Of a DNA stretch of 64,000 nt, positions 53,501 through 64,000 are shown piece after piece (position 1 is the stretch's first letter; each line of letters begins with the position of its first letter). The DNA lies in assembly GCF_021183625.1 (NCBI RefSeq), contig NZ_CP089214.1, positions 5,208,001 to 5,272,000 of the forward strand, read 5' to 3'. The position numbers and the translations under genes were made by a program. Origin of the DNA: Nocardia asteroides (lineage in GTDB: Bacteria > Actinomycetota > Actinomycetes > Mycobacteriales > Mycobacteriaceae). The notes under the pieces are model-generated. The model searched no databases. It saw only the letters and a list, made by a program, of their open reading frames with translations, and had not been told where the DNA came from.

Positions 53501-55557
53501 CCGAGCTGTTCGGCACGCTCTTCGAGCGGGACCGGATCGGCGCCGACGACTCCTTCTTCGAGCTCGGCGGGCACTCGCTGCTCGCGGCGCGGCTGATCAC
53601 GATGATCCGCGCGGAGTTCGGGATCGAGATCGACATGCGGGTGCCGTTCGACAAGCCGACGGTGACCGCGCTGGCCGGGCACCTGGTCGAGACCTTCCGC
53701 GCCGAGTTCGAGATCGACCTGGACGAGATCGACCTGCTCGACGACGCCGACGAGCTGGAGCCCGTCCCGCTGCCGCACGCCGCGCGCGGCAAGCCCGCGC
53801 TGGTGCGCCGCGAGCGCCCCGCGCACGTCCCGCTCTCCTACTCGCAGCGGGTGTACTGGCTGCAGCGGCGGCTGGAGGGGGCGATCGACGGCGAGAACGT
53901 CAGCTACCCGGTGCGCTTCGACGGCGAGCTCGACATCGCCGCGCTGCGCACCGCCATCGACGACGTGGTGGCGCGGCACGAATCGCTGCGCACCACCTTC
54001 CCCGAGCACGACGGCACGCCCTACCAGCTGGTCGCGCCGGCCGCGCCGGTCCAGGTGCCGGTCGTGGAGATCGCCGAGGCGCAGCTCGACGCCGAGCTCG
54101 CGGCCGACTGGGACTACGTCTTCGACCTCGCGGCCGAACCCATGGCCCGGTTCCGCATCCTGCGGCTCGGCCCGGACCGCGCGGTGCTCTCGATCCTGAT
54201 GCACCACATCATCGCCGACATGCGCTCGTGCCAGATCTTCCTGGCCGACCTGACCACCGCCTACCGCGCCAGGGTCACCGGCGCCGCGCCCGGCTGGGCC
54301 GAACTGCCGCTGCAGTTCGCCGATTTCGCGATCTGGCAGCGCGAGATCTTCGACCGCGGCGCCGACCGCGCGGTCAGCTCGTACGGCCAGGCCGAGCTGG
54401 ACTACTGGCGCGCCACCCTGGCCGGGCTGCCGGACGAGATCGCGGTCGCGCACGACCGCCCGCGCCCCGCCGTGCTCGGCCGCAACGGCACCAGCGCCAC
54501 CAGGGTGCTGCCCGCCGCGACCTGGGACGCGCTGCGCGCCACCGCCGATGCCGTCGGCGCCACCGAGTTCATGCTGTGCCAGGCGGTCAGCGCCGCGGTG
54601 GTGAACGTGCTCAGCGATATCGAGGACGTGGCGATCGGCGCCGCGGTCGCGAACCGGATCGGGCAGACCACCGACGAGCTCGTCGGGCTCTTCGCGAACG
54701 TGGTCGTGATGCGGCACAACGTCTCCGGCGCGCCGACCGCGCGCACCCTGCTGCAGCGGACGCGCGCCGCCGCGCTGGAGGCCATCACCCACCAGGGGGT
54801 GCCGTTCGAGCGGCTGGTCGAGTCGATCAACCCGCCGCGCTCGCTCTCCAGGAACCCGCTGTTCCAAGTGATGATGCACTTCCGGCACCGCCCGGTTCCG
54901 GTGCCGTTCAGCGCCGACGGGGCGACCACGATGGCGGGCATCGCCGGCTACTACGACGTCTCCTTCATGGACTTCCACCTGGACTACTCGGTGGACACCA
55001 CCGGCGAACTGGTGGCGCGGGTGGTGGTCAACCCCGACCTCTACGACCCCGCCACCGGCGAGATCTTCGCCGACGTGCTGACCGGCGTGCTGCGCGCCTT
55101 CGCGGCGGAGCCGGACCGCCCGCTGGCCGAACTCGGCATCCGCCCGCAGGGCTGGGACACCAGCCGCTCGGTGGTGCGGCGCGGCCAGGCCGCCGTCGCC
55201 ACGGTCTACGTCGAACCCGAGACCGAGACCGAGCGGGCGCTCGCCGTGTTGCTGGAGGAGCTGCTCGGGGTGCCGAAGATCGGCCGCGAGCACGGGTTCT
55301 TCGGGCTCGGTGGCGACAGCGTGATCGCCGTCAAGTGGGCCGCCCGCGCCGCCGAGGAGGGGTTGCCGCTGAGCCCGCAGATGGTCTTCGAGCACTTCTC
55401 CATCGCCGAGCTCGGCAGTGCGGTGGACGCGGCGCTCGCCGACCCGCCCGAGCGGCGGCCGGGCGCGGCCGACGAGCGGCAGCACGCCCCGATGTCGGTG
55501 TCCGGGCTCGACGCCGACGCGCTCGCCGCGCTGCAGAGTTCCTGGTCGCAGCGCTGA
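50533..55557 (+). CDS. Non-ribosomal peptide synthetase, MbtE-like (C-A-T-C-T)
   Basis: A 1674-residue synthetase, close in size to mycobacterial MbtE, which loads N6-hydroxylysine. Domains are: condensation (about 36-470, HHIAWDD near 172), adenylation (about 486-970, [11 protein letters not shown] near 624, and [25 protein letters not shown] later), carrier ([12 protein letters not shown], Ser near 1014), second condensation (about 1098-1540, HHIIADM near 1224) and a terminal carrier ([12 protein letters not shown], Ser near 1596). The ATG at 50533 was preferred over 50527 because gaagg is then well spaced. It is the first large gene of the iron-regulated operon. Substrate is inferred from homology. 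Confidence 0.9.
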   Translation: MADDILERRKQLLQRRLREHGVEASSREAAVPERDPGQPVALSAAQRRLWFVQRLDPADAALNVGVAYRLAGELDPERLRAAIASVVDRHEILRTTYHVGDDGEPYQVSHLDLGIDWQRQDLDHLPEPERVDRTLSIARELLTRPFDLAADPPLRATLIALGDQAWALVLVVHHIAWDDDSWPVFFAELAAAYRGAELPALPVQYVDVELRDHTGDEAGLEYWRTALTPLPEPLELPGGGTGGGADRVLRELPAALVEQVAAAARERSATPFMVLFAGFQAVLQRYTAAADFLVTVPVTERRDPRAEPLIGYFGNALLVRAKPDGAEPFAALLDRTRATVSGAFANQGVGVDRVIAAVAPQRTGGGDALHQLVRVSFSVRSAADGVELPGVRSTELAIPPVAAQEPLGLMVVHDRAGARIEATFRPGALARPLVERLLGHYVRLLESALRDPAAPLRTLDLLGPAELERALADSRGTLVAERPDTMIDMVQRQVAAGPERTAVRSDEVELTYLALNERANRLARWLIRAGAGPERLVALRMATSVEFVVAALAVQKAGAAYLPIDPAYPAERTAYLLADARPALVIDPEALAAAEREAAGLPAHDPTDADRRAALHPGNTAYVIYTSGSTGQPKGVPVPHAAIAEHLSGFTAEWSLTPDDRVLQSTSVSFDASLLDIFVTLTAGACVVVPKPHAYRDVPYVAELVRRHGVTVLHMVPSMLATFLVLPAAGDWSTLRHVPVGGEALPGEVADRFAARFDAELRNHYGPTEAVVCSAHTVVTGAQGTGVVPIGRPNRNVHLYLLDAALRPVPDGAAGEIYLGGNQLARGYLNQYGRTAERFVADPFTPGGRLYRTGDLARRNEAGLIEFLGRADEQVKVRGHRIELGEVEAAVAAAPEVAQCVVVVAEHAALGPALAAYVVPVAGAEPEPGALRERVAAVLPEYMVPAAFTVLDAIPLTAHGKLDRRALPAPVFAEAGTYREPATPTETRVAELFGTLFERDRIGADDSFFELGGHSLLAARLITMIRAEFGIEIDMRVPFDKPTVTALAGHLVETFRAEFEIDLDEIDLLDDADELEPVPLPHAARGKPALVRRERPAHVPLSYSQRVYWLQRRLEGAIDGENVSYPVRFDGELDIAALRTAIDDVVARHESLRTTFPEHDGTPYQLVAPAAPVQVPVVEIAEAQLDAELAADWDYVFDLAAEPMARFRILRLGPDRAVLSILMHHIIADMRSCQIFLADLTTAYRARVTGAAPGWAELPLQFADFAIWQREIFDRGADRAVSSYGQAELDYWRATLAGLPDEIAVAHDRPRPAVLGRNGTSATRVLPAATWDALRATADAVGATEFMLCQAVSAAVVNVLSDIEDVAIGAAVANRIGQTTDELVGLFANVVVMRHNVSGAPTARTLLQRTRAAALEAITHQGVPFERLVESINPPRSLSRNPLFQVMMHFRHRPVPVPFSADGATTMAGIAGYYDVSFMDFHLDYSVDTTGELVARVVVNPDLYDPATGEIFADVLTGVLRAFAAEPDRPLAELGIRPQGWDTSRSVVRRGQAAVATVYVEPETETERALAVLLEELLGVPKIGREHGFFGLGGDSVIAVKWAARAAEEGLPLSPQMVFEHFSIAELGSAVDAALADPPERRPGAADERQHAPMSVSGLDADALAALQSSWSQR

Positions 55558-55582
55558 TCCGCGCGTGGAGGAGGAGAACCGG

Positions 55583-58500
55583 ATGACCCAGGCCCCGGCC
55601 GAGATCGAGGACGTGCTGGCGCTGAGCCCGCTGCAGGAGGGGCTCTTCTCGCTGGCCCGGCTGGCGGGCGACGGCCCCGACGTCTACACGATCCCGTTCG
55701 TCGTCGACCTCGACGGCCCGCTGGACGCGGCGCTGCTGCGGCGCTGCCTGGAGGCGCTGCTGCGGCGGCACCCCAACCTGCGCGCGGTGTTCTGGGACCG
55801 CGACCTGCCCCGGCCGGTGCAGATCGTCCCGCGCGCGGTCGCGCTGCCGTGGACCGAGCGCGCCGCCCGCGACGAGGAGCTGGCCGGAATCGAGGCCGAG
55901 GAGGTCGCGCGCCCGTTCGACCTCGGCAGCGGGCCGTCGCTGCGCGCCACCCTGGTGACGCTGCCGCCGGGCCCGGACGGCACGCCCCGCGCGCGGCTGA
56001 TCCTCGCGGTGCACCACATCCTGCTGGACGGCTGGTCGCTCGGCGTGCTCTTCGGCGAGCTGCGCGCGCTGTACGCGGCCGGGGGCGCCGCGGACGCGCT
56101 GCCCGCCGCCAGGCCCTACCGCGACTACATCGGCTGGCTGGCCGCCAAGGACATGTCCGAGGCGCAGCGCTGGTGGCGCGCGAAGCTGGAGCTGCTGACC
56201 GGGCCGCTGATGGTCGCCGACGGCGCCGCCACCGGCGGCATCGCCGAGGTCACCCGCTTCGGGCTCGGCGCGGGCGACACCGAGCGGCTGCGCGGCTGGT
56301 CCCGCGCGCACGGGCTGACCGTGAACTCGGCGGTGCAGTTCGCCTGGACGCTGCTGCTGTCCCGGCTGACCGACCGGCGCGACATCGTCTACGGCACCAT
56401 CGTGACCGGGCGGCCGGAGAGCATCGCCGGGGTCGAGCGCATGGTCGGGCTGTTCCTGAACACCATCCCGGTGGTCTTCGAGCTCGACCCGGCGGCCGCG
56501 GTCGGGGCGGAGTGCCTGCGGCTGCAGCGGGAGTCGGCGGCCATGCGCGACGCCGGGTTCCTGAGCCTGTCGGCGGTGCAGCGCGCGGCCGGGCACAGCG
56601 CGCTCTTCGATACGCTCTTCGTGTTCCAGAACGCGCCGATGACCGAGGTGCTCGGCGGGGGAGCGGCGGGCGGGGTCGGGTTCCGGCCGCAGATGGCCAA
56701 GAACCTCACGCACTATCCGCTCACCGTCGTCGCCTACCTCGAGGGCGACGAACTCGCGGTCGTGGTGGAGGCGGACGCGGCGGCGATCCCCTTCCCGCCC
56801 GCGGATATCGGCGCCGCGCTGCTCGCCGTGCTGCGCCGGCTGCCGGACGCGGCCGAGCTGCGCTGCGACGACCTGGACACCGCCGCCGAGCACACCGCCC
56901 GCGCCGTAGTGACTCCCGCGCTGCCGGAGCTGGAGCCGGAGGCGACGCTGTTCGCGCTCATCGAGCGGCAGGCCGCCGCGACCCCGGGGGCGATCGCGCT
57001 GAGCAGCGCCGACGGCGCGCTCACCTATCGCGAGCTGACCGCGCGGGCCAGGGGTCTCGCCGCCGAGCTGGTGGCGCGCGGCATCGGCCCGGACGATGTC
57101 GTCGCGCTGTACCTGCCGCGCTCCGAGCGCGCGATCGTGGCGCTGCTCGCGGTGCTCGCGGCGGGCGCCGCCTACGTGCCGGTCGACGTCGCCCTGCCCG
57201 CCGCCCGGGTGGCATCCATCCTGCGCCAATCGAACCCGGCGTTGACCGTGGTGGCTGGCGGCGGTTTTTTCCTTGCTCCGCTGCTGGACTCGGACGGCCT
57301 GGGCCCGGCCCCGCTGCTCGACTTGGACGGCCTGGGCCCGGCCACGTTGCCCGACTTGGACGGCCTCGGCTCGACCCCGTTGCCCGCCTTGGGCGGCCTG
57401 GGCCCGGCCCCGCTGCTCGACTTGGACAACTTCGACCTGGCCGCCCACGCCCGCACCGACACGGTCACCGCCACACCGCGCCCCGGCAACCTCGCCTACC
57501 TCATCTTCACCTCCGGCTCGACCGGCGAGCCCAAGGGCGTGGCCGGCACGCAAGCGGCGGTGGTCTCGTACTGCACCGACCACCGCGCCCGGGTCTACCG
57601 CCCGGCCACCGCCCGCCTCGGCCGCCCCCTGCGGATCGCACACGCCTGGTCACTGAGCTTCGACGCCTCCTGGCAGCCACTGGCCGGCCTGCTCGACGGG
57701 CACACCGTGCACCTCGTCGACGAGCCGACCATGCGCGACGCCACCCGCCTGGTCGCCGAACTCCGCGAACACGGCATCGACATGATCGACACCACGCCCT
57801 CCATGTTCCGGCAGCTCGCCGCCGCCGGACTGCTGGAGCAGCCACCAGCGGTGCTCGCGCTCGGCGGCGAGGCCATCGACACCGAGCTGTGGGCCCGGCT
57901 GCGCGCGCTCCCCGGCGTCGCGGTGCACAACTGCTACGGCCCGACCGAGACCACGGTGGAGGCGGTGGTCGCCGACGTCACCGCCGCGGGCCCGACGCCG
58001 ACCATCGGCGCGCCCACCGCCGGAACGACCGCGCACGTGCTGGATTCCCGGCTCCGCCCGGCAGCGACCGGCGCGGTGGGGGAGCTGTACCTGGCGGGCG
58101 CACAGCTGGCCCGCGGCTACGCCGGACGGCCGGGGACCACCGCGGAGCGCTTCGTCGCCGACCCCACCGGCACCGGCGCGCGGATGTACCGCACCGGCGA
58201 CCTGGTGCGCGGGCTGCCCGGCGGGGCACTCGGCTACCTGGGCCGGGCCGACGACCAGGTGAAGATCCGCGGCTACCGCATCGAGATCGGCGAGGTGGAG
58301 ACCGCGCTGCGCACCGCGCCCGGCATCACCGCGGCGGCGGCGACCGTCGTGCGGCGCGGCGACGCGGTCACCCTGGTCGGGTTCGTGGTCGCCGATACCG
58401 AGCCGGACACCGTCGCGCTCCGCGCCGAGCTGGCCGAGCGGCTCCCCGCCTACATGATCCCGGCCCGGCTGCTTCCGCTGCCCGAGCTGCCGGTGACGAG

Positions 58501-60193
58501 CAACGGCAAGCTCGACGTCCGCGGGCTCGCCCTGCGCGCCGAGGCCGCACTGGCCGGGGACGGCGGGGCGGCCCCGGCGACCGAGACCGAGCGAACCCTC
58601 GCCATCGTGCTCACCGAGGTCTTCGACGGCCGCACCCCCGGCGTCGAGGAGGACTTCTTCGCCTTCGGCATGGACAGCATCGTCGCCATCTCCCTGGTGA
58701 ACCGGGCGCGCGGCCACGGCCTCGCGCTCGACGTGCGCACGGTCCTTGCCGCGCCGACGATCCGCGACCTGGCCGCCGCGCTCGACCGGGCAGCGGCGCT
58801 ACCAACGCCCGTTCCCGAGGAACACGACGGCTACGGCCCGGTGCCGCCGCTGCCCATCGTCCAGTGGCTGCACACCCTCCCGGCCTCGCGCAGACTCGCC
58901 CAGAGCCTGCTCACCCGGCTCCCCGCCGGGCTGACCCGCGCGGATCTGACGGCGGTGCTGCAGGCGGTGCTCGACAGCCACGACACCCTCCGCGGCTTCC
59001 TCGACCACACCCCCGACGGCCCCCGCCTGGTCACCCGCGAGCCCGGCGCCGTCGCCGCGGCCGACATCCTCACCACGGCCGACGCCACCGGCGACGCCCC
59101 CGCCACGCTGGCCGCGCAGAGCGACGCCGCGCTGGCGGCGCTCGACCCGGCGGCGGGCGCGCTGGTGCGCGCGGTGTGGCTGCGCGGCGCACCCGGCGGC
59201 GACCTGCTGCTGCTCACCGTGCACCACCTCGCCATCGACGTGGTGTCCTGGGGCATCGTGCTCGCCGACCTGGCCGCGGCGTGGGAGCAGGTGGCGGCGG
59301 GCGCGGTCCCCAAGGCCGTCGCCGAGGCGACCGGCTACCGGCACTGGTCACGGCTGCTGTGGCAGCGCGCGGAGACCGCCGAGGTGCTGGCCCAGCGCGA
59401 CTACTGGGCCGGGCAGCTGCGCGGCCCCGACCCCACGCTCGGCCGCCGCCCGCTCGCCCCCGGCGACACGTGGGCGACGCTGCGGCTCACCACCACAACC
59501 GTGCCCGCCGACACCACCGCGCGGCTGCTCGGCGCCGCCGCCCGCGGCGACGGCATGCGCGAACTGCTGCTCACGGCGCTGGCGCTGACCGTGGTCTCCC
59601 GGCGCCGCGAGCGCGGGCAGCCCGCCGACGGCGGCACCCTGGTCGGGCTGGAGAGCCACGGCCGCGCCGACGCGGTGGTCGGCGCGGACACCTCGGGCAC
59701 CGTCGGCTGGTTCTCCGCGCCCTACCCGGTGCGGCTCGGCGCGGGCGCCGCGATCGGGGTCGAGGAGGCCGAGCGCGACCCGGCTGCGGCGCGCGCACTG
59801 CTCGGCTCGGTGGTCGCGCAGCTCGCGGCGGTCCCCGCGCAGGGGCTCGACTTCGGGCTGCTGCGGTCGGTGGCCCGGGTACCCGAGCTCGCGGAGGCGC
59901 CGTGGCCGCAGCTCGAATTCAACTACCTGGGCCGCACCGACCTGCTCGGCGGCGGCGAGCGGGCCTGGGGGATGGTGACCGACCCCGCGCTCACCGCCGC
60001 GCTGCCGATCGCGCCGGAGCCCGACCTGCCGCTGCGCTACGCGCTCGGGCTGATCGCCGCGGTCGGGCCTGGCCCCGAGCTGACGCTCACCTGGCGCTGG
60101 AGCAGCGAACTCTTCACAGACACCGAGATCGACGATCTCGCAGCACTTCTCGGCCGCGCCGTCGCGGCACTATCGCGGAAGGTGGACCGATAG
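55583..60193 (+). CDS. Non-ribosomal peptide synthetase, MbtF-like (C-A-T-E)
   Basis: A 1536-residue synthetase in the position and style of MbtF, which adds the terminal hydroxylysine. Domains are: condensation (about 12-440, HHILLDGWS near 144), adenylation (about 453-985, [11 protein letters not shown] near 642, [24 protein letters not shown]), carrier with the unusual [12 protein letters not shown] (Ser near 1031, Met in place of Gly) and a C-terminal condensation/epimerisation-like domain (about 1086-1530, [11 protein letters not shown] near 1213). A 33-bp coding repeat interrupts the adenylation domain at 568-616. The ATG at 55583 follows ggaggagga. Confidence 0.9.
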   Translation: MTQAPAEIEDVLALSPLQEGLFSLARLAGDGPDVYTIPFVVDLDGPLDAALLRRCLEALLRRHPNLRAVFWDRDLPRPVQIVPRAVALPWTERAARDEELAGIEAEEVARPFDLGSGPSLRATLVTLPPGPDGTPRARLILAVHHILLDGWSLGVLFGELRALYAAGGAADALPAARPYRDYIGWLAAKDMSEAQRWWRAKLELLTGPLMVADGAATGGIAEVTRFGLGAGDTERLRGWSRAHGLTVNSAVQFAWTLLLSRLTDRRDIVYGTIVTGRPESIAGVERMVGLFLNTIPVVFELDPAAAVGAECLRLQRESAAMRDAGFLSLSAVQRAAGHSALFDTLFVFQNAPMTEVLGGGAAGGVGFRPQMAKNLTHYPLTVVAYLEGDELAVVVEADAAAIPFPPADIGAALLAVLRRLPDAAELRCDDLDTAAEHTARAVVTPALPELEPEATLFALIERQAAATPGAIALSSADGALTYRELTARARGLAAELVARGIGPDDVVALYLPRSERAIVALLAVLAAGAAYVPVDVALPAARVASILRQSNPALTVVAGGGFFLAPLLDSDGLGPAPLLDLDGLGPATLPDLDGLGSTPLPALGGLGPAPLLDLDNFDLAAHARTDTVTATPRPGNLAYLIFTSGSTGEPKGVAGTQAAVVSYCTDHRARVYRPATARLGRPLRIAHAWSLSFDASWQPLAGLLDGHTVHLVDEPTMRDATRLVAELREHGIDMIDTTPSMFRQLAAAGLLEQPPAVLALGGEAIDTELWARLRALPGVAVHNCYGPTETTVEAVVADVTAAGPTPTIGAPTAGTTAHVLDSRLRPAATGAVGELYLAGAQLARGYAGRPGTTAERFVADPTGTGARMYRTGDLVRGLPGGALGYLGRADDQVKIRGYRIEIGEVETALRTAPGITAAAATVVRRGDAVTLVGFVVADTEPDTVALRAELAERLPAYMIPARLLPLPELPVTSNGKLDVRGLALRAEAALAGDGGAAPATETERTLAIVLTEVFDGRTPGVEEDFFAFGMDSIVAISLVNRARGHGLALDVRTVLAAPTIRDLAAALDRAAALPTPVPEEHDGYGPVPPLPIVQWLHTLPASRRLAQSLLTRLPAGLTRADLTAVLQAVLDSHDTLRGFLDHTPDGPRLVTREPGAVAAADILTTADATGDAPATLAAQSDAALAALDPAAGALVRAVWLRGAPGGDLLLLTVHHLAIDVVSWGIVLADLAAAWEQVAAGAVPKAVAEATGYRHWSRLLWQRAETAEVLAQRDYWAGQLRGPDPTLGRRPLAPGDTWATLRLTTTTVPADTTARLLGAAARGDGMRELLLTALALTVVSRRRERGQPADGGTLVGLESHGRADAVVGADTSGTVGWFSAPYPVRLGAGAAIGVEEAERDPAAARALLGSVVAQLAAVPAQGLDFGLLRSVARVPELAEAPWPQLEFNYLGRTDLLGGGERAWGMVTDPALTAALPIAPEPDLPLRYALGLIAAVGPGPELTLTWRWSSELFTDTEIDDLAALLGRAVAALSRKVDR
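57287..57439 (+). repeat. 33-bp coding minisatellite inside the adenylation domain
   Basis: Four full units and a partial fifth, starting at 57287, 57320, 57353, 57386 and 57419, encode variants of [11 protein letters not shown]. It lies between adenylation motifs A2 and A3, a surface loop region. Units 1, 2 and 4 are nearly identical at the DNA level; unit 3 has diverged. Confidence 0.85.
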
Positions 60194-60194
60194 C

Positions 60195-60959
60195 ATGCAG
60201 CACAACCAGGGTTGGATCAGGAAGTTCCACGAGGCGGAGTCGCCGCACCGGCTGCCGCTGCTGATCTTCCCCCACGCAGGCGCGGGCGCCTCCGCCTACC
60301 GGGCGCTCTCCGCCGCGCTGGCCGCGCACTACGACGTCATCGTCTTCCAGTACCCGGGCCGCCAGGACCGTGCGGCCGAGCCCGCGCTCGGCTCGCTGCC
60401 CGACATCGCGGTCGGCGCCTACGGCGAGTTCCGGATGTCGCCGTACAACCGGGACACCCCGATCGTCGTCTTCGGGCACAGCATGGGCGCCTTCGTCGCC
60501 TTCGAGTTCGCGCGGCTCGCCATCGCGGCGGGCGTCGACGTCAGGCAGCTCACCGTCTCGGCCGCGGTGGCGCCCTCGCGCGCGCAGTTCCGCGAGCCGA
60601 CCCCGGAGGGCGACGAGGAGCTGCTCGACCACCTGGTCTCCCTGGAGGGCATCGACGCCGACGTGCTCGCCAGCCGGGAGATGATGCGCTTCTCGCTGCC
60701 CGCGATCAGGGCCGACCACTGCGCCTCCGAGGCCTACCGCTGCCCGGAGAGCGTGCGGGTGGCGACCAGGGTGCACGCTATCGGCGGCGACCGCGACCCC
60801 ATCGTCTCGATGGCCGACCTGCACGGCTGGAGCCGCCACAGCGACGATGTCGAGGTCACCCTGTTCGAGGGCGGGCACTTCTACCTGCAGCAACACCTCG
60901 AGGCGGTCACCGGGCTGCTGGCGCAGCAGGCGTACCCGGACCCGGCGGCGCGGCGGTGA
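60195..60959 (+). CDS. Type II thioesterase of the siderophore operon (MbtT-like)
   Basis: A 254-residue alpha/beta hydrolase that frees misloaded or stalled carrier domains. The oxyanion region is IFPHAGAGASAY, the nucleophile is S96 in FGHSMGAFVAF, and the catalytic His is in FEGGHFYLQQH. It starts one base after the MbtF-like stop and overlaps the ketosynthase by GTGA, so it is translationally coupled on both sides. Confidence 0.9.
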   Translation: MQHNQGWIRKFHEAESPHRLPLLIFPHAGAGASAYRALSAALAAHYDVIVFQYPGRQDRAAEPALGSLPDIAVGAYGEFRMSPYNRDTPIVVFGHSMGAFVAFEFARLAIAAGVDVRQLTVSAAVAPSRAQFREPTPEGDEELLDHLVSLEGIDADVLASREMMRFSLPAIRADHCASEAYRCPESVRVATRVHAIGGDRDPIVSMADLHGWSRHSDDVEVTLFEGGHFYLQQHLEAVTGLLAQQAYPDPAARR

Positions 60960-62263
60960 CCGCCGCCGACCCGATCGTCATCGCCGGGTTCGCCGTCGAG
61001 GCGCCCGGCGGCATCGACACCCCGCGCGCCTACTGGGCGGCGCTGGAATCCTCGACCGAGCTGATCGGCGCCTTCCCCCGGGATCGCGGCTGGCCGCTCG
61101 ACGAGCTGTTCTCGGTCTCCGAGCTGGACGACTGGGGCGCCGTGCAGGACGCGGGTGGATTCCTCACCGGCGCGGCAGATTTCGATCCGGCGTTCTTCGG
61201 GATCGGCCAGCGCGAGGCCATCGCCACCGACCCGCAGCAGCGGGTCGCGCTGCGGGTGGCGTGGCGCGCGCTGGAGAACACCGGGCTCAACCCGGGTGCG
61301 CTGGCAGGCGCCGACGCGGGCTGCTTCATCGGCTGCTCGCCGATGGAGTACGGACCGCCCGGCGCCCAGGTCGACGAGTACAGCGGGCTGCGGATCATCG
61401 GCCACGGGCTGCTCAGCGCCGCCGCGCGGATCTCGCACTGCCTCGGGCTGATCGGGCCGTCCATGACGGTGGACGCCGCCTGCGCCTCCTCGATCACCGC
61501 CCTGCACCTGGCCGCCGCCGCGGTCCGCGACGGCGACTGCGAATGGGCGCTGGCGGGGGCCGTCTGCGTGATGGGCTCGCCGCTGGCGTTCTACGAGTTC
61601 GCCAGGCACAACGCGCTCTCCGCCGACGGGCACTGCCGCTCGTACTCCGACGACGCGACCGGCACGCTGTGGGGTGAGGGGGCCGGGGTCGTCGTCGTCG
61701 AGCGCGAGTCACGGGCGCGCGAGCTCGGGCACCGGATCCACGGCACACTGCTCGCCTCGCACCACAACCACAACGGCGCCGGCAAGCCGATCCTGGTGCC
61801 GCGCACCGACGCCCAGGAGCGGCTGATCCGGCGCACCATCGCCAGGGCCGGGATCGACCCCGCCGACGTCGGCATGATCGAGGGCCACGGCACCGCGACC
61901 CGTGCGGGCGACCCGGTCGAGCTGCGCGCGCTGCAGAACACCTACGGCGCGGCAGGCTCCGCCCCGCTGCTCGGCTCGGTGAAGTCGAACGCCGGGCACG
62001 CCCAGGCCGCGGCGGGGATGCTCGGCCTGGTCAAGCTGCTGCTGGCCGGGCAGCACGGCCGCATCCCGCCGACCCTGTTCGCCGACAACCCGACCACGAA
62101 GGTCGACTGGGAGCGGTCGAGCCTTCGCCTCGCCGCGAAGGTCGAGCCGTGGGAGCCGAGGGACGGCAGGCGCTACGGCGCGGTCTCCTCCTTCGGCGCG
62201 GGCGGTTCCAACGCGCACGCGATCCTCGCGCTGCCGGTCCACGAGGAGAACGACGATGCCTAG
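60956..62263 (+). CDS. Stand-alone ketosynthase (MbtC-like)
   Basis: A 435-residue polyketide beta-ketoacyl synthase working in trans with the next protein. The triad is C176 in VDAACASSITAL, H311 in EGHGTATRAGDP and H348 in SNAGHAQAAAG. The opening is PIVIAGFAVEAPGGID. A free-standing KS directly followed by an AT-containing PKS is the mbtC-mbtD (nocobactin nbt) arrangement. The GTG at 60956 overlaps the thioesterase stop; the end overlaps the next gene by eight bases. Confidence 0.92.
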   Translation: MTAADPIVIAGFAVEAPGGIDTPRAYWAALESSTELIGAFPRDRGWPLDELFSVSELDDWGAVQDAGGFLTGAADFDPAFFGIGQREAIATDPQQRVALRVAWRALENTGLNPGALAGADAGCFIGCSPMEYGPPGAQVDEYSGLRIIGHGLLSAAARISHCLGLIGPSMTVDAACASSITALHLAAAAVRDGDCEWALAGAVCVMGSPLAFYEFARHNALSADGHCRSYSDDATGTLWGEGAGVVVVERESRARELGHRIHGTLLASHHNHNGAGKPILVPRTDAQERLIRRTIARAGIDPADVGMIEGHGTATRAGDPVELRALQNTYGAAGSAPLLGSVKSNAGHAQAAAGMLGLVKLLLAGQHGRIPPTLFADNPTTKVDWERSSLRLAAKVEPWEPRDGRRYGAVSSFGAGGSNAHAILALPVHEENDDA

Positions 62264-64000
62264 CCATCGCCTGCCCGACGGGTCGATCCCGGTACTGCTC
62301 TCCGCGGACAGCCCGGCGCTGCTGCGGGCCGAGGCCGCCGCTCTGCTCGGCTACCTCGCCCAGCACCCGGCCGTCGCGCCGGGCCGGGTGGCGGAGCAGT
62401 TGCTGCGCACCCGGGTCGCGCGCGGGTATCGCGCGCTGCTCGCCGTCACCGACGGGGTCGAGCTCGCGGCCGCGCTCACCGCGGTGCGGGACGGGGTCGC
62501 GCATCCGGGCGTCGTCTCCGCCGCCGAACCCGCGCTCGCGCGGAGCGTCGCGTTCGTGCTTCCCGGGCAGGGCACCCAGCGCAACGGGATGGGCCGGGTC
62601 TTCTACGAGGGAGTCGAGGCGTACCGGGCCGAGGCCGATCGCTGCGCCGCGCTGTTCGAGGAGCAGTTCGGCGCCTCCCCGCTGCCCTACCTGCTCGGCA
62701 CCGGCGACGAGGCGGAGGAGTCCGCCGCCGTCGTGCAGCCCGCGCTCTTCACCCAGATGGTGGCGCTCGGCGCGCTGTGGCGGTCGTTCGGCGTGCGGCC
62801 CGCCGCCACCGTCGGGCACAGCCAGGGTGAGATCGCCGCCGCGTACCTGTCCGGGGTGATGAGCCTGGCGGACGCCGTCGTCGTGGTCGGGACCAGGGCG
62901 CACGCCGTGGACAAGATCACCTCCGATCGCTACGCCATGGCGGTGGTCGCCGCCGACCGCGAGGAGTGCGAGGACGTCATCGCCCGGCTGCCGGGCTGGG
63001 CCCAGGTCTCGGTGCGGAACGCGCCGCGCATGGTCGGGGTCTCGGGGGAGCGGCACACCGTGCGGGCCGTGGTCGAGGCGCTCGCCGGGCGCGGGCGCTT
63101 CGCCCGGGTCATCCGGGTCGGCTATCCGGCGCACACGGTGCTGCTCAACGAGTTCCGCGACCTGATCCACGACGCGGTGCACAGCCGGCTCGACAGCACC
63201 CGGTTCCTGGACTCCGAGATCCTGTGCATCGGCTCGACGCTCGGCGCCGCCGTGACCCCCGAACTGCCGGTCGACGAATACTGGTTCTGGAACCTGCGCA
63301 ACCCCGTTCGCTTCGACCGCGCGATCGGCGCCGCCGTCGCCGCGGGCGTCGACACCTTCGTCGAACTCGCCGAGCACCCGACGCTGCACCTCGCCATCGA
63401 GGAGAACCTGGCCGAGATCGCCTCCACCAGGACTTTCGGCACCTCGCTGCGCACCGCGACCGACCTGCGCGAGTTCACCCGCAACCTGGCCGAGCTCGCC
63501 GTGGCCGACCTCGGATTCGCCTGGGACGGTCTGCGCACCGGCGACCGGACCCCGCCCGCGCCACCGCTGCTCGACTTTCCCAATGTCGCCATGAACGAGC
63601 TCACGCTGTGGCTCCCGTACGACACCTCCATCGGGCGGGCTGATCGCACCGATGCCCCCACCATCAGGCGTGGTCAGGCTGATCGCACCGACGCCCCCAC
63701 CGTCGGGCTCAGTCAGGCTGATCGAGCCGGTGGGCACGGCGAGCCGCGAACCGTTGTGGCCGCGGGGCCGCAACCGCAGCTGCTGGTGGACACCTGGGTC
63801 CGGCTGAGCCAACGCTCGGTCACCGCGCCGCGACGGCTCGGCATCGTCGACCACACCGGCGAGCAGGCCGCACTCGCCGCCGAGTTGTCCGAGTACGCGA
63901 GCAGGCAGGGGCTCGACGGGCGGCTGCTCGGCCCGGACACCCCCGCGGACGATATCGACACCGTCGTGGTGCTGCTACCGACGCGCCCGGCACCGGACGC
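62256..64000 (+). CDS. Polyketide synthase with acyltransferase domain (MbtD-like, runs off right edge)
   Basis: At least 581 residues. The acyltransferase spans about 90-400 with FVLPGQGTQRNGMG, the nucleophile S189 in VGHSQGEIAAAYL and VGYPAHTVLLNEFRD later. A linker with a 39-bp repeat follows (about 460-492), then the start of a domain (VDTWVRLSQRSVT, LGIVDHTGEQAALA) which by homology should lead into a KR and carrier. It cooperates with the preceding KS to add the hydroxybutyrate-like or acyl unit of the siderophore. Confidence 0.88.
   Translation, partial: MPSHRLPDGSIPVLLSADSPALLRAEAAALLGYLAQHPAVAPGRVAEQLLRTRVARGYRALLAVTDGVELAAALTAVRDGVAHPGVVSAAEPALARSVAFVLPGQGTQRNGMGRVFYEGVEAYRAEADRCAALFEEQFGASPLPYLLGTGDEAEESAAVVQPALFTQMVALGALWRSFGVRPAATVGHSQGEIAAAYLSGVMSLADAVVVVGTRAHAVDKITSDRYAMAVVAADREECEDVIARLPGWAQVSVRNAPRMVGVSGERHTVRAVVEALAGRGRFARVIRVGYPAHTVLLNEFRDLIHDAVHSRLDSTRFLDSEILCIGSTLGAAVTPELPVDEYWFWNLRNPVRFDRAIGAAVAAGVDTFVELAEHPTLHLAIEENLAEIASTRTFGTSLRTATDLREFTRNLAELAVADLGFAWDGLRTGDRTPPAPPLLDFPNVAMNELTLWLPYDTSIGRADRTDAPTIRRGQADRTDAPTVGLSQADRAGGHGEPRTVVAAGPQPQLLVDTWVRLSQRSVTAPRRLGIVDHTGEQAALAAELSEYASRQGLDGRLLGPDTPADDIDTVVVLLPTRPAPD
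63638..63733 (+). repeat. 39-bp coding repeat in the PKS linker
   Basis: Units start at 63638, 63677 and 63716 (the last partial) with the shared core GGCTGATCGCACCGA. They encode ADRTDAPT with variable ends. The repeat sits in the linker directly behind the acyltransferase. Confidence 0.8.

Noticed and set aside
50488-55485. 1665-residue reverse open frame opposite the first NRPS
   Set aside because: It has no domain motifs and is rich in Gly, Arg, Val, His and Asp, the usual reverse-frame pattern of a high-GC gene; the forward strand is a clear NRPS.
55849-60264. 1471-residue forward frame overlapping the second NRPS
   Set aside because: Arg/Pro/Ala-rich out-of-frame reading with no motifs. 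The other frame carries all NRPS motifs.

Overview
The window comes from a very GC-rich actinomycete, most likely a Nocardia or a close mycolic-acid-containing relative. The evidence is two MspA-type porin-like proteins, a mycothiol-dependent dehydrogenase, a SigF gene with a SigF-type promoter, WXG100 proteins, an IdeR-type iron box and a mycobactin/nocobactin-type siderophore assembly line. Start codons are often GTG and many genes overlap as GTGA. Nearly all other long open frames are GC-driven shadows of these genes. No rRNA, tRNA, CRISPR array, transposase or integrase was seen.

Layout. 1-3 kb: MarR regulator, drug efflux pump and aldehyde dehydrogenase operon (leftward). 3-5 kb: two tandem MspA-family secreted proteins. 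5-8 kb: mycothiol-dependent dehydrogenase with a metallo-hydrolase, divergent from a LuxR regulator. 8.4-10.6 kb: large membrane protein with an Ala/Pro repeat tail. 10.7-12 kb: zinc alcohol dehydrogenase. 12-17.5 kb: D-glucarate catabolism locus (semialdehyde dehydrogenase, KdgD, LysR, transporter, GudD) that looks damaged. KdgD carries two compensating frameshifts, and the transporter has lost helices and is fused to a GudD that lacks its N-terminal domain. 17.5-22.6 kb: small proteins, SDR, MscS channel, F420-type oxidoreductase and a serpin.

22.7-28 kb is the most interesting stretch: a tightly coupled four-gene leftward operon encoding a DUF4365 (nuclease-fold) protein, two unrecognised proteins (one with winged-helix character) and a 1042-residue protein that fuses an AAA ATPase to a HerA/FtsK-like ATPase. 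It has the composition of a DNA-targeting defence system, but I cannot match it to a named one. Next to it (29-32 kb) is a type VII secretion toxin operon: two WXG100 proteins, a large protein ending in an HExxH metallopeptidase-like domain, a small beta-rich protein and a YbaB-like protein.

32-50 kb: MmyB-type regulator with efflux pump; a P450 pair in which one member lacks the ExxR motif (CYP154/CYP157-like); small alarmone synthetase; threonine aldolase; two secreted lipases; an AlkB alkane hydroxylase without a nearby rubredoxin; PucR regulator; SigF; another efflux pump; and small membrane or secreted proteins. 50-64 kb: iron-box region followed by a rightward operon for siderophore assembly (MbtE-like and MbtF-like NRPSs, type II thioesterase, MbtC-like ketosynthase and the start of an MbtD-like PKS), which runs off the right edge. 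These would build and condense the hydroxylysine and polyketide parts of a mycobactin/nocobactin-type siderophore when iron is low.
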